Source: Micromonospora sp. H61
Lineage (GTDB): Bacteria > Actinomycetota > Actinomycetes > Mycobacteriales > Micromonosporaceae
Assembly (NCBI RefSeq): GCF_018070325.1
Contig: NZ_JAGPXY010000059.1
Coordinates: 1 to 42,054 of the forward strand
Length of the DNA stretch: 42,054 bases
Reading direction: 5' to 3'
This document shows, piece after piece, positions 7,827 through 15,961 of this stretch; positions within the stretch are counted from its first letter, which is position 1; every line of letters starts with the position of its first letter. Both the position numbers and the translations under genes were made by a program. The notes under the pieces were generated by a model. That model saw only the letters and a list, made by a program, of their open reading frames with translations, was not told the DNA's origin and did no database searches.

Positions 7827-8723
7827 ATGACCCGCCTGATCGCCACCCGGGGCCTGCCCGCCTCGGGCAAGACGACGTTCGCCCGCACGCTCCAGCCCTC
7901 CGTGTCGCGGGTCAACCGGGACGATCTGCGCCGGATGCTGCACGGTGAACGGTTGTTCACCCAGTGGGCCGAGGCGCAGGTGACAGCAGTGCAGCAGGCT
8001 CAGGTCGAGGCGTTGCTGCGGGCCCGAGCGGACGTCTGCGTGGACGACACCAACCTGCGCGCGCGGACCCTACGGGGCTGGGCCGAGCTGGCCGCCCGCC
8101 ACGGCGCGGACTTCGAGGTGCACGACTTCACCGACGTGCCGCTGGACGAGTGCCTGCGCCGCGACGCCGCCCGTCCGGGCGCCGACCAGGTCGGCGCGGA
8201 CGCGATCCGCCGGCTGCACGAGCGGTACCTCCAGGGGCGGGAGTTGCCGTTGCCGGTGCCGCAGGCCCGCACCGGACGCCCCGCCGTGGTGCACCCGCCG
8301 TCGGCCGAGCCACCGGAGATCGTCCTGGTGGACATCGACGGCACCGTCGCACTGGCCGTCTCCCGCAGCCCGTACGACATGACCCGGGTGGGCCAGGACC
8401 AGCCGAACAGCGCGGTGATCGCGGCGGTCCGGGCGATGCACGCCGCCGGGTACGGGGTGGTCTTCTGCTCGGGGCGGGACGCCTCCGCCCGCGCGGCCAC
8501 CGAGGCGTGGCTGGCCCGGCACGTCCGAGTGCCCTACCTGGGACTACACCTGCGGGCCGTCGGCGACTCGCGGAAGGACTCGATCGTCAAGCGGGAGATC
8601 TACGACCGGGAGATCCGGGACCGTTACCGGGTGGCCGGCGTCTTCGACGACCGTGTCCAGGTCGTCCAGATGTGGCGATCCCTCGGTCTCACCGTCTTCC
8701 AGGTGGCCGACGGCGACTTCTGA
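7827..8723 (+). CDS. T4-type polynucleotide kinase/phosphatase
   Basis: This 298-residue two-domain nucleic-acid end-healing enzyme would phosphorylate 5'-OH ends and remove 3'-phosphates. The N-terminal P-loop kinase has GLPASGKTT (9-17, K15), NRDDLR at 30-35 (T4 Pnkp has NRDDYR with catalytic Asp35/Arg38) and DDTNL near 73-77. The C-terminal acyl-phosphatase (HAD) domain has DIDGT at 169-173, SPYDM, CSGRD and a tail DDRVQVVQMWRSLGL...QVADGDF that follows the T4 Pnkp C-terminus almost residue by residue. Domain order matches T4, not the metazoan order. GGAGG precedes the ATG. It is monocistronic, ending at a shared terminator. No RNA or DNA ligase adjoins it. Confidence 0.88.
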   Translation: MTRLIATRGLPASGKTTFARTLQPSVSRVNRDDLRRMLHGERLFTQWAEAQVTAVQQAQVEALLRARADVCVDDTNLRARTLRGWAELAARHGADFEVHDFTDVPLDECLRRDAARPGADQVGADAIRRLHERYLQGRELPLPVPQARTGRPAVVHPPSAEPPEIVLVDIDGTVALAVSRSPYDMTRVGQDQPNSAVIAAVRAMHAAGYGVVFCSGRDASARAATEAWLARHVRVPYLGLHLRAVGDSRKDSIVKREIYDREIRDRYRVAGVFDDRVQVVQMWRSLGLTVFQVADGDF

Positions 8724-8726
8724 GGT

Positions 8727-8764
8727 GTCCGGACGGGCCCCCAGGCGTGGGGGCCCGTCCGGAC
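8727..8764. terminator. Bidirectional terminator between convergent genes
   Basis: A perfect 16-bp stem (8727-8742 with 8749-8764) and a 6-base loop fill the 44-bp gap between the ends of the plus-strand kinase/phosphatase gene and the minus-strand phosphoesterase gene. It can serve both. Confidence 0.85.
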
Positions 8765-8767
8765 AGT

Positions 8768-11700
8768 TCACCCGGTGACGGTGATGGTGGCCTCGGCACG
8801 GGCGCCGTTGACCTCGACAGTCAGGCGTATCGGCGCGCCGGGCCGAAGTGCCGTCAGGGTGCCGGTGGCCGGGTCGAACCGGGCGGTGTGCCAGGGACGC
8901 ACTCCGGCCGCCGAGCCGACGTGCACTCCCGGCGAGGCCGACCAGTCGGCGCTGACCGGTGCGGCCACCGGGACCGTACGCCCGCCGGGCTGGGTCAGCG
9001 TGGCGGTGACCGCCGCTGGGGTGCCGACCGCGACGCTGGCCGGGGCGGCCATCGTGAGGCGGTCGGTGTGCGCGTGGAACTCCGCGTCCACCCAGCGCGG
9101 GCCCTCGGCGAGCGGGTCACGGCGGGCCCGGTCGGCCTCGGCCGGGGTCACCGGGTCCACGCCGAACTCCGTCCAACCGGTGAAGCCGCCCTGGTCGGCA
9201 GGGGTGGACGGCGTCTTGCCCGCATTGCCGTTGATCACGTACGGCACCCCGTCCACCCGGTCGGCGTGGAAGGTGCCGACGTGCCCGCCCACGAACAGCG
9301 CGCCCTTGCCGGTGCGGTGCTGGAAGTCGGCCAGCCATTGCTCCAGCAGCGCCGCCTCCTTGCGGTCGCCGAGCTGGCTGGCCTGCGCCGGGCTGGGGTC
9401 GCGCGGCGGGTGGTGGTGCAGGACGACCACCGAACCCACGCGCCGGTCGGTAGCCGCCGCGTCCAGCGCCTCGCGGAGCATCCGTACCTGGTCGAAGCCT
9501 CCGCCGCGCAGCGTCCCGGTGGACGAGTTCAGCGTGACGAACCGGGTGCCGTTGTGATCGAACACCCGGGAGGTGGCACCGAACACGGCCGCGAAGTTGC
9601 TGATCGGAGCGCCCATGATCTCGTGGTTGCCGGGCACGTAGTACCAGGGCAGCGCGTCGCCCAACTCCTCGTCGAGGATCCGCCGGGCCAGCGCGAAGTC
9701 GGCCGGGTAGGCGGTGTCCACGAAGTCGCCGTTGATCAGGAGGAAGTCCGGCCGGGCCGCCCGCACCTCGCGCAACGTCCGCCGGGCCTGGGCGACCAGG
9801 TCGCTGTCCGGGTCGGCGGCGACGAACTGGGCGTCGGAGAGCACCGCGAACCGCCACGGCGCGCCGTCCACAGTGCCGTCGCGGACCACCACCCGATCGG
9901 TACGCGGGGCCGCCTCCGGCACGTCCACCGTCGGGGGCACCTTCGCCACCAGGTCGTCGATGATCACCTCGCTGGTGTACTGCGCCGCGGCGTTCGTCTC
10001 GGCCACGTAGAAGCGGCGTACCCGCACCGGGTACTGCACCCCGGCCGGCACCGCGAACTCCACGTACCGCCAACCGGTCCAGGTGATCAGTGGGCCACGC
10101 AGCACGTGCTGGGTGTCCTGGGCGTCGTGCAGGTGCAGGCTGGGCCACTCCCCGGTGCCGTTGCCGTGGATCCACATCCCGAAAGCCTGCGGCTGACCGG
10201 GCACCTCGATCCAGGCCGGCGGGTCGGCGTACGCGGCCCGCGTGCCGGTGGACCGGCTGAAGTCGTACGACATTCGCAGTCCGGTGCCGGTGTGCCCGGG
10301 CGCCGGCGCCACCGAACCGCTGGCACGGGCCTGGCTGAACCGCCAGGACGCGGCGTCGTCGAACCCGGCGACCGGCACGTCGGTCAGCCCGACGGTGACC
10401 GGCAGGACAACGCTCGAGCGTCCGACGTGAACGGTCACCAGTCCCGAGCCGGTGGCCTGCAACGCGGCGATGGACAGGTTTCCGTCCCCGGTGGGGGTGA
10501 TCCGCAGCAGATTCCGGTCGTAGTCGAGGGTGAGGTCTGCCGGCTCGATCGGCGCGGTGTTGCCTTCGGCGTCGTACCCGACCACGCCGACCACTGCGTC
10601 ACCGTCGCGGCCGGTCAGCCCGACCCGCGGCGCGGTGGCGCCGATCCGGGCCAGCGGGCCGAGCACTGTGAGGTTCACCGAGCCGCTGGCCCGCCCCCGT
10701 GCGGCGGTGACCGTGCTGGCCCCCGGCGCGCCGGCGCGGAACACGCCGTCACTGTCGACCCGGCCGCGTACCGCCGGGGTCGCCCGCCAGGTGGGGGCGC
10801 CCGCCGCCGGGCCGTACGTCTCGTCGTAGCCGGATGCGGTGAGGGTGCGGGTCAGCCCCGGGAAGACCCGGTCGGGCCGCCCACCTCGCACCGGTGAGAC
10901 GCCCGGGGCGGCGGTGGGGTCGCTGGCCGTCTCGACCCAGTAGCCGGTGAGTCGCCCGCTGCCCTTCGGCGCGTAGATGGCCAGGCCGTTGGGCACGGCC
11001 CGTTCACTGCCGTCGGAGGGGCCGTTCTCCAGCTGTACGGCGGGCGCGCCCGGCTCCCGGGCCAGCAGCGTGGACGATCCCCCACCATCGAGGTTGAGCG
11101 CGTGGTGGGCGCCCAACTCGGCCATCATCCGGCCCATCTCGGTCTGCGTCACGCCGCGGCTGTCGACCTGACGGCCGTCCACCGTCAGCATGATCATCTT
11201 TCGACCGTCGGCGCTGAATCCGACAGCGGTGCGCGGGGCGAGGGTCGGGTCGGCGATGCTCTGCACGACGCCGTCGCGGACCAGGACGTTGCCGCCCCCG
11301 ACCGCCGCGTGCAGGGTGCTGCCGTCGGAGGGCTTCGGCCGCCAGGCCACCGCCACCGGGTCACCGGGGCGCAGGCCGGCCAGCGCGTCCGCGCCGAGGT
11401 CCCGGCCGAGCAGCACGGTGCTGCCGGCGACGATCGGGCCGCTACCGGCCACGCTTCCCACAGCGGCCACCCGACCGCCGGTCACTGTGACCTCGACCAC
11501 CCGGGCCGCGCCCTCCACGGCACGCTGCCGGGAGTACGTCCCCCACAGCTCGGTGAAGGCGCCGATGCCGTCGGCCTGCACCATGTTGTTGAACTGGGTC
11601 AGCGGGACCGGCCCGGTGGGCAGTGTGGCGCTGCCGTCGAAGTTCACCTCGATCACCCGCCCGAGCCCGTTCGTGGTGACCGCCACCGCGTTGCGGTGAC

Positions 11701-12262
11701 CGCTGACCCCCGACTGGATCAGCTCGCCGTCACGGACGCCGACACCCTGGGCGGCGCCGGAGTTGTTGATGTCGAAGAAGTCGCCGTTGACAGCGGCGAC
11801 CGCGTGCGACTCGTCCACCGCCTTTCGCAGCGGCTCGGCCCGGCTGACCGCGCCGGAGTTGACGTAGTCGACGGTGGAGCCGCCGGCCAGGTCGGTGGTG
11901 AGCGCGTCGGCGCGCAGCCAGCCCTCGGCGTCGTACCGGTCGAAGGACGTCAGCTGCACGCCCGGCGCGACCGGCCGGGTGGCAGTCGTGGTCTCCAGCC
12001 CGCCGGCCGGCTCCAGACCACCAGCGCCGGCGGTCGGGGCGGTCGCGACTGTCGGGTCGGCGGCCAGGCTGACCGAGCCGCCCGGGCCGGAGGACGCGGG
12101 CGGCGCGTCCTCCGCGATGGTGGGCGAGGCCACGGACCGTGAGGCCACGGTGGGCGAGTCGATGGTGGGTGCCGCGGTGGCCGGCGGCGACAGGGCCAGG
12201 GCGAGCAGCGGCGTCAGCAGCAGGACGCCGGTGCGGCGGGCGGATCGTCTGCGGGTACGCAT
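8768..12262 (-). CDS. Secreted phosphodiester glycosidase / metallophosphoesterase fusion
   Basis: The 1164-residue exported protein has an N-terminal Sec signal (RTRRRSARR, hydrophobic 12-24, AxA cleavage near PPATAA). Residues about 100-430 form a NAGPA-like phosphodiester glycosidase (DUF2233) domain: NGDFFD 159-164, NLDGGGSS 390-397, RAVPNGLAIY 421-430. About 460-780 looks like bacterial Ig/Big-type and carbohydrate-binding-like beta modules. A calcineurin-like phosphoesterase covers about 800-1015 with SDAQ (D810), GDFVD (D846), GNHE (879-881), LHHHP and GGH (992-994). A C-terminal beta module follows. It probably uncovers and hydrolyses phosphodiester-linked sugars in cell-wall or extracellular polymers; the substrate is unknown. 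The ATG at 12262 has no strong ribosome site. Confidence 0.85.
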   Translation of the reverse strand: MRTRRRSARRTGVLLLTPLLALALSPPATAAPTIDSPTVASRSVASPTIAEDAPPASSGPGGSVSLAADPTVATAPTAGAGGLEPAGGLETTTATRPVAPGVQLTSFDRYDAEGWLRADALTTDLAGGSTVDYVNSGAVSRAEPLRKAVDESHAVAAVNGDFFDINNSGAAQGVGVRDGELIQSGVSGHRNAVAVTTNGLGRVIEVNFDGSATLPTGPVPLTQFNNMVQADGIGAFTELWGTYSRQRAVEGAARVVEVTVTGGRVAAVGSVAGSGPIVAGSTVLLGRDLGADALAGLRPGDPVAVAWRPKPSDGSTLHAAVGGGNVLVRDGVVQSIADPTLAPRTAVGFSADGRKMIMLTVDGRQVDSRGVTQTEMGRMMAELGAHHALNLDGGGSSTLLAREPGAPAVQLENGPSDGSERAVPNGLAIYAPKGSGRLTGYWVETASDPTAAPGVSPVRGGRPDRVFPGLTRTLTASGYDETYGPAAGAPTWRATPAVRGRVDSDGVFRAGAPGASTVTAARGRASGSVNLTVLGPLARIGATAPRVGLTGRDGDAVVGVVGYDAEGNTAPIEPADLTLDYDRNLLRITPTGDGNLSIAALQATGSGLVTVHVGRSSVVLPVTVGLTDVPVAGFDDAASWRFSQARASGSVAPAPGHTGTGLRMSYDFSRSTGTRAAYADPPAWIEVPGQPQAFGMWIHGNGTGEWPSLHLHDAQDTQHVLRGPLITWTGWRYVEFAVPAGVQYPVRVRRFYVAETNAAAQYTSEVIIDDLVAKVPPTVDVPEAAPRTDRVVVRDGTVDGAPWRFAVLSDAQFVAADPDSDLVAQARRTLREVRAARPDFLLINGDFVDTAYPADFALARRILDEELGDALPWYYVPGNHEIMGAPISNFAAVFGATSRVFDHNGTRFVTLNSSTGTLRGGGFDQVRMLREALDAAATDRRVGSVVVLHHHPPRDPSPAQASQLGDRKEAALLEQWLADFQHRTGKGALFVGGHVGTFHADRVDGVPYVINGNAGKTPSTPADQGGFTGWTEFGVDPVTPAEADRARRDPLAEGPRWVDAEFHAHTDRLTMAAPASVAVGTPAAVTATLTQPGGRTVPVAAPVSADWSASPGVHVGSAAGVRPWHTARFDPATGTLTALRPGAPIRLTVEVNGARAEATITVTG

Positions 12263-12402
12263 GGACGACAGTCAACCCGGCAATGAATAGAAGTTTCAAT
12301 ACCTGTCGACTGAACCGAAGGAAAATTCCATCACCTCACGGAGCGGGCGTCATCTCCCGCCCGCTGCGGCTCCCCCGGCTGCGGTGTCGGGCCCGGGGAC
12401 AT

Positions 12403-12441
12403 GACGAAGGGGCACGGCCGCGATGGCCGTCCCCCTTCGTC
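12403..12441 (-). terminator. Terminator of rho
   Basis: A 17-bp stem (12403-12419 with 12425-12441) with one internal mismatch and a 5-base loop lies 15 bases after the rho stop. The remaining gap up to the upstream region of the phosphoesterase gene (12263-12402) includes an AT-richer stretch (12280-12330) that probably holds that gene's promoter, but no convincing -35/-10 pair was seen. Confidence 0.75.
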
Positions 12442-12456
12442 GTCACCCGGGGATGG

Positions 12457-14655
12457 TTACTCCCCCGGCGTCGACTTCGCGATCTGCATCAGGAACTCGA
12501 TGTTCGTGCGGGACTGCTTGAGCCGGTCCAGCAGGAGATCCATCGCGGCCTGCGAGTCCAGCGAGTGCAGCACCTTCCGGAGCTTGTGGATGATGGCCAG
12601 CTCCTCCGGTGCGAGCAGGACCTCTTCCTTACGCGTACCGGACGGGTTGATGTCGATGGCCGGGAAGGTCCGCTTGTCGGCGATCTTCCGGTCCAGCTTC
12701 AACTCGGCGTTGCCGGTGCCCTTGAACTCCTCGAAGATGACCGTGTCCGCCATGGACCCGGTCTCCACCAGCGCCGTGGCGATGATGGTCAGCGACCCGC
12801 CGTTCTCGATGTTGCGGGCCGCGCCGAGGAAGCGCTTCGGCGGGTACAGCGCTGTGGAGTCGATACCACCCGACATGATCCGGCCGCTGGCCGGCGCCGC
12901 CAGGTTGTACGACCGACCGAGCCGGGTCACCGAGTCGAGCAGCACGACGACGTCGTGCCCAAGCTCGACGAGGCGCTTGGCCCGCTCGATGGCCAACTCC
13001 GCCACAGTGGTGTGGTCCTGCGGCGGACGGTCGAACGTGGCCGCGATGACCTCGCCCTTGATCGACCGCTGCATGTCGGTGACCTCTTCAGGCCGCTCGT
13101 CCACCAGCACCACCATCAGGTGGCACTCCGGGTTGTTGCGGGTGATCGCGTTCGCGATCGCCTGCAGCACCATCGTCTTACCCGCCTTGGGCGGAGACTG
13201 GATGAGTGCCCGCTGGCCCTTGCCGATCGGCATGACCAGGTCGATGACCCGGGTGGTCAGGATGTGCGGCTCGGTCTCCAGCCGCAGGCGCTCCTGCGGG
13301 TAGAGCGGGGTGAGCTTGTAGAACTCCGGACGACGCCGGGCCTCCTCCGGCTCCATCCCGTTGATCGTGTCCAGCCGCATCAGCGGGTTGTACTTGTCGC
13401 GCCGCTGGTCGCCGCTGTTGCCGCCCTCGCGGGCCGCCCGCACCGCACCGGTGATCGCGTCACCGCGGCGCAGGCCGTACTTCTTGATCTGGGACATCGA
13501 GACGTACACGTCGTTCGGGCCGGCCAGGTAACCGGTCGTCCGCACGAAGGCGTAGTTGTCGAGAACGTCGATGATGCCGGCCACCGGGACGAGCACGTCG
13601 TCCTCGTTGACCTGCGGCTCACGCCCGCCGGTCTCGGCACCGGTCTCGGTGCGCTCGCCGCGCCCGCGGCGACGGTCCCGGAAACGGCTGCGCCGGCCGC
13701 GCCGGCCGCCACCCTCGTCGTCGTCGTCGCTGTCCCGCTCGGCACGCTGACCACGGTCGTTGCGGTCGTTGCGGTCACCGCGGTCGGGTCGGTCGTTGCG
13801 CTCGGCACGCTCGCCACGCTCGCCCCGGTCGTTGCGCTCGCCACGATCGGCACGCTCGCCCCGGTCGTTGCGCTCGCCACGGTCGGCACGCTCGCCCCGG
13901 TCGTTGCGCTCGCCACGGTCGGCACGCTCGATCCGCTCGCCACGCTCGGTCCGCTCGCCACGGTCGGCACGCTCGGTCCGCTCGCCACGCTCGGTCCGTT
14001 CGGTCCGGTCGGCACGCTCGGTCCGCTCGCCACGGTCGGCACGCTCGGTCCGCTCGCCACGCTCGGTCCGCTCGGTCCGGTCGGCACGCTCCGGACGCTC
14101 AGCCCGGTCGCGGCGGTTCTCGCCACGGTCGGCCCGCTCGCCGGCTTCCGCCTCGTCGGTACGCGTCTCGGTCGCCCGCGCCTCAGTCCCCCGCGACTCG
14201 GTCCCCCGCGCCTCAGCGGGGCGAGCCTCGGTGCTACGGGCCTCCGCAGTTGCGGTCCGGCTCCGTCGGGTGCGGCTACGGCCCTCGGTCTCGGCGGCCG
14301 GCTCGGCCGGCGCCTGCTCGGCACCGCGTCCTTCGGCTGCCGGCCGGTCGGCGGTTTCCCGCACCTCGGCACGCACTCCCTCACGGGTCGGGGCGGCCGC
14401 GGCCGCGACCTCGGCCCGTGGTCGAGGGGTCCCGGCGGCGTTGCCGCCCTGCCGCTCGGAAATCGCGGCGATCAGCTCGCCCTTGCGCATGCGAGCCGTG
14501 CCGGAGATGCCGAGCGACGCAGCCAGGCTCTGCAGCTCTGGCAGCAGCATCGCCGACAGACCGGTGCCGCTACGCCGACGACGGGCGGGAGCGGCTGCGG
14601 TGGCATCGCCAGCGACGTTGGAAACATCCGACGTCACGTCGGTGGTGTCGCTCAA
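12457..14655 (-). CDS. rho: Transcription termination factor Rho
   Basis: This hexameric RNA-dependent ATPase ends transcription. It is 732 residues, versus 419 in E. coli. The N-terminal helical Rho_N domain (about 31-70) includes LPELQSLAASLGI. Residues about 75-345 are a low-complexity insertion; 170-310 are runs of RTERADRGE and RNDRGERAD type. The primary RNA-binding (cold-shock-like) domain is at about 350-425, the Walker A SPPKAGKT at 487-494, and VVLVDERPEEVTDM and VVLLDSVTRLGRSYN follow. Long charged insertions are known in actinobacterial Rho and bear on RNA binding and bicyclomycin sensitivity. The TTG start at 14655 is supported by AAGGA six bases upstream. It lies downstream of thrB, as in many actinomycetes. 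Confidence 0.96.
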   Translation of the reverse strand: MSDTTDVTSDVSNVAGDATAAAPARRRRSGTGLSAMLLPELQSLAASLGISGTARMRKGELIAAISERQGGNAAGTPRPRAEVAAAAAPTREGVRAEVRETADRPAAEGRGAEQAPAEPAAETEGRSRTRRSRTATAEARSTEARPAEARGTESRGTEARATETRTDEAEAGERADRGENRRDRAERPERADRTERTERGERTERADRGERTERADRTERTERGERTERADRGERTERGERIERADRGERNDRGERADRGERNDRGERADRGERNDRGERGERAERNDRPDRGDRNDRNDRGQRAERDSDDDDEGGGRRGRRSRFRDRRRGRGERTETGAETGGREPQVNEDDVLVPVAGIIDVLDNYAFVRTTGYLAGPNDVYVSMSQIKKYGLRRGDAITGAVRAAREGGNSGDQRRDKYNPLMRLDTINGMEPEEARRRPEFYKLTPLYPQERLRLETEPHILTTRVIDLVMPIGKGQRALIQSPPKAGKTMVLQAIANAITRNNPECHLMVVLVDERPEEVTDMQRSIKGEVIAATFDRPPQDHTTVAELAIERAKRLVELGHDVVVLLDSVTRLGRSYNLAAPASGRIMSGGIDSTALYPPKRFLGAARNIENGGSLTIIATALVETGSMADTVIFEEFKGTGNAELKLDRKIADKRTFPAIDINPSGTRKEEVLLAPEELAIIHKLRKVLHSLDSQAAMDLLLDRLKQSRTNIEFLMQIAKSTPGE
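13730..14145. repeat. rho: Degenerate tandem repeats inside rho
   Basis: About 415 bp coding for residues 170-310 of Rho consist of imperfect repeats of 9-24 bp (plus strand: CGGTCGGCACGCTCG, CGCTCGCCACG and variants). They encode alternating acidic and basic residues with G and N. Such tracts vary in copy number between strains and can collapse in assembly. Confidence 0.8.
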
Positions 14656-14952
14656 TGGATTCCTTCCCTCGATAAGGCCGGGACTGCCCGGAGTCGGAGC
14701 TCAGGTGGCCGGGCGGCCTCGGTGCACCCGCCTCGCAAGGACGCGTCGCGGGAGTCTGTGACACAGCAGCCGGTCGGTATCCCGACTCACCAACGTCGGT
14801 GAGCAGGTCTCGCCGTCTGCGGCGACCTGTGGAAACTGCGGTGCGGCGTGGGCCTTTGGCAGGGGTAGACGGGCTGACCGCCGAGAGCTTCGGGGGTGCG
14901 CCGCCCCGCAGGAGATCGCGTGCTTCGCGGCTGTGCTAGGTCTAGAGCGTAA
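14656..14952 (-). promoter_or_regulatory. Long rho leader with hairpins
   Basis: The 297-bp gap between thrB and rho holds no credible gene. On either strand it can form hairpins: CTCACC/GGTGAG at 14786-14803 (6-bp stem) and CAGGT..CGCCG/CGGCGACCTG at 14804-14829 (10 bp with a 2-base bulge). A shorter GGGG/CCCC hairpin lies near 14892-14908. A long structured leader would fit transcriptional autoregulation of rho, known in other bacteria, but that is inference. No clear promoter hexamers were found. Confidence 0.4.
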
Positions 14953-15897
14953 TCAACTCTTCCGACCTGCGGCAACAGGGTCCCGCTCGGCGTGTCCAAG
15001 TCTACCCCGTGCGACCCGCGCGCCGCTGACGTCTATCGGTAACTGCCAGATCTCCCAGTCTGTTCCCACTGGGAAGCCCGCCGGAGGCTGGCTGAGCGCC
15101 AGCACAGTCGGCCCCGCCCCACTGACCACAGCTGCCACATCGGCCGCTCGCAACTCGCTGACCAGGGCAGATGTGCCCGGCATCCCGGCTGCGCGGTAAT
15201 CCTGATGGAGTCGGTCGACGGTGGCCGGCAGCAGCAGGGTCGGGTCCGTGGTGAGCGCGTGCACCAGCAGCGCTGCCCGCCCTGCGGTCAACGCGGCGTC
15301 ACCGTGCGGCACGGTTGCCGGCAGAGCCGCCCGCGCTGTCGCTGTCAAACCGCGTTCCGCCGGGACGAAAACAGTGGGCCGCACCGCTGGGGCGACCGGC
15401 AGGGAGACGGCCCGGGCGCCGCCCGGCTCGGACCAGGCCACTGTGAAACCGCCGAGCAGGCACGGCGCCACATTGTCGGGGTGGCCCTCGATCTCGGCGG
15501 CCAGCCGCAGCGCGCCGGCGTCGTCGAGGCGGTGCTCCCCATCGACGACCAGGGCACGGGCCAGCAGCACCCCGGCGACGATCGCGGCGGAAGAGGAGCC
15601 CAGCCCGCGTGCCTGGGGGATCCGGTTGACGCACTCCACGCTCAGCCCCGAGGGGTGGGCCCCGAGCACGTCGAACGCGGCGCGCATGGCTCGCACCACG
15701 AGGTGCCGGTCGTCGTCGGGCAGCTCACCGGCGCCCTGCCCGGTCACTGTCACCCGGACACCACCCGTGGCGACCTCGGCGGCCACGTCGTCGTAGAGCC
15801 CGAGGGCGAGACCCAGCGCGTCGAAGCCCGGGCCCAGGTTGGCGCTGGTCGCCGGGACGCGGACCCGGACCGGCTCGGCGGTGAAGTTCGTCGGCAC
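14953..15897 (-). CDS. thrB: Homoserine kinase
   Basis: The enzyme phosphorylates homoserine with ATP, the penultimate step to threonine. It is a 314-residue GHMP kinase: PATSANLGPGFD (15-26) is the family N-terminal motif and PQARGLGSSSAA (94-105) the ATP-binding glycine/serine loop. A GAGPT motif near the C-terminus (SGAGPTVLAL) completes the set. It starts with GTG at 15897 with no Shine-Dalgarno but a TAGCAT hexamer six bases upstream, suggesting a leaderless mRNA. It is separated from thrC by about 5.6 kb of unrelated genes, so it probably has its own promoter. Confidence 0.95.
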   Translation of the reverse strand: MPTNFTAEPVRVRVPATSANLGPGFDALGLALGLYDDVAAEVATGGVRVTVTGQGAGELPDDDRHLVVRAMRAAFDVLGAHPSGLSVECVNRIPQARGLGSSSAAIVAGVLLARALVVDGEHRLDDAGALRLAAEIEGHPDNVAPCLLGGFTVAWSEPGGARAVSLPVAPAVRPTVFVPAERGLTATARAALPATVPHGDAALTAGRAALLVHALTTDPTLLLPATVDRLHQDYRAAGMPGTSALVSELRAADVAAVVSGAGPTVLALSQPPAGFPVGTDWEIWQLPIDVSGARVARGRLGHAERDPVAAGRKS

Positions 15898-15903
15898 GCG
15901 CTC

Positions 15904-15909
15904 ATGCTA
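15904..15909 (-). promoter_or_regulatory. Putative -10 of a leaderless thrB transcript
   Basis: TAGCAT (TANNNT) ends six bases before the GTG of thrB, which has no ribosome site. No good -35 is visible. Confidence 0.45.
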
Positions 15910-15961
15910 GGGCTCGGGACCGACGAACCGGTCCCGCGCCCGCTGCCTGGGACCGCCGAGT

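Noticed and set aside
13556..14761. Repetitive plus-strand frames (RSPRSARS and LATVGTLAP type) opposite rho
   Set aside because: They resemble surface-protein or PE/PPE-type repeats, but only mirror the repeats of the Rho insertion; rho itself is unmistakable.
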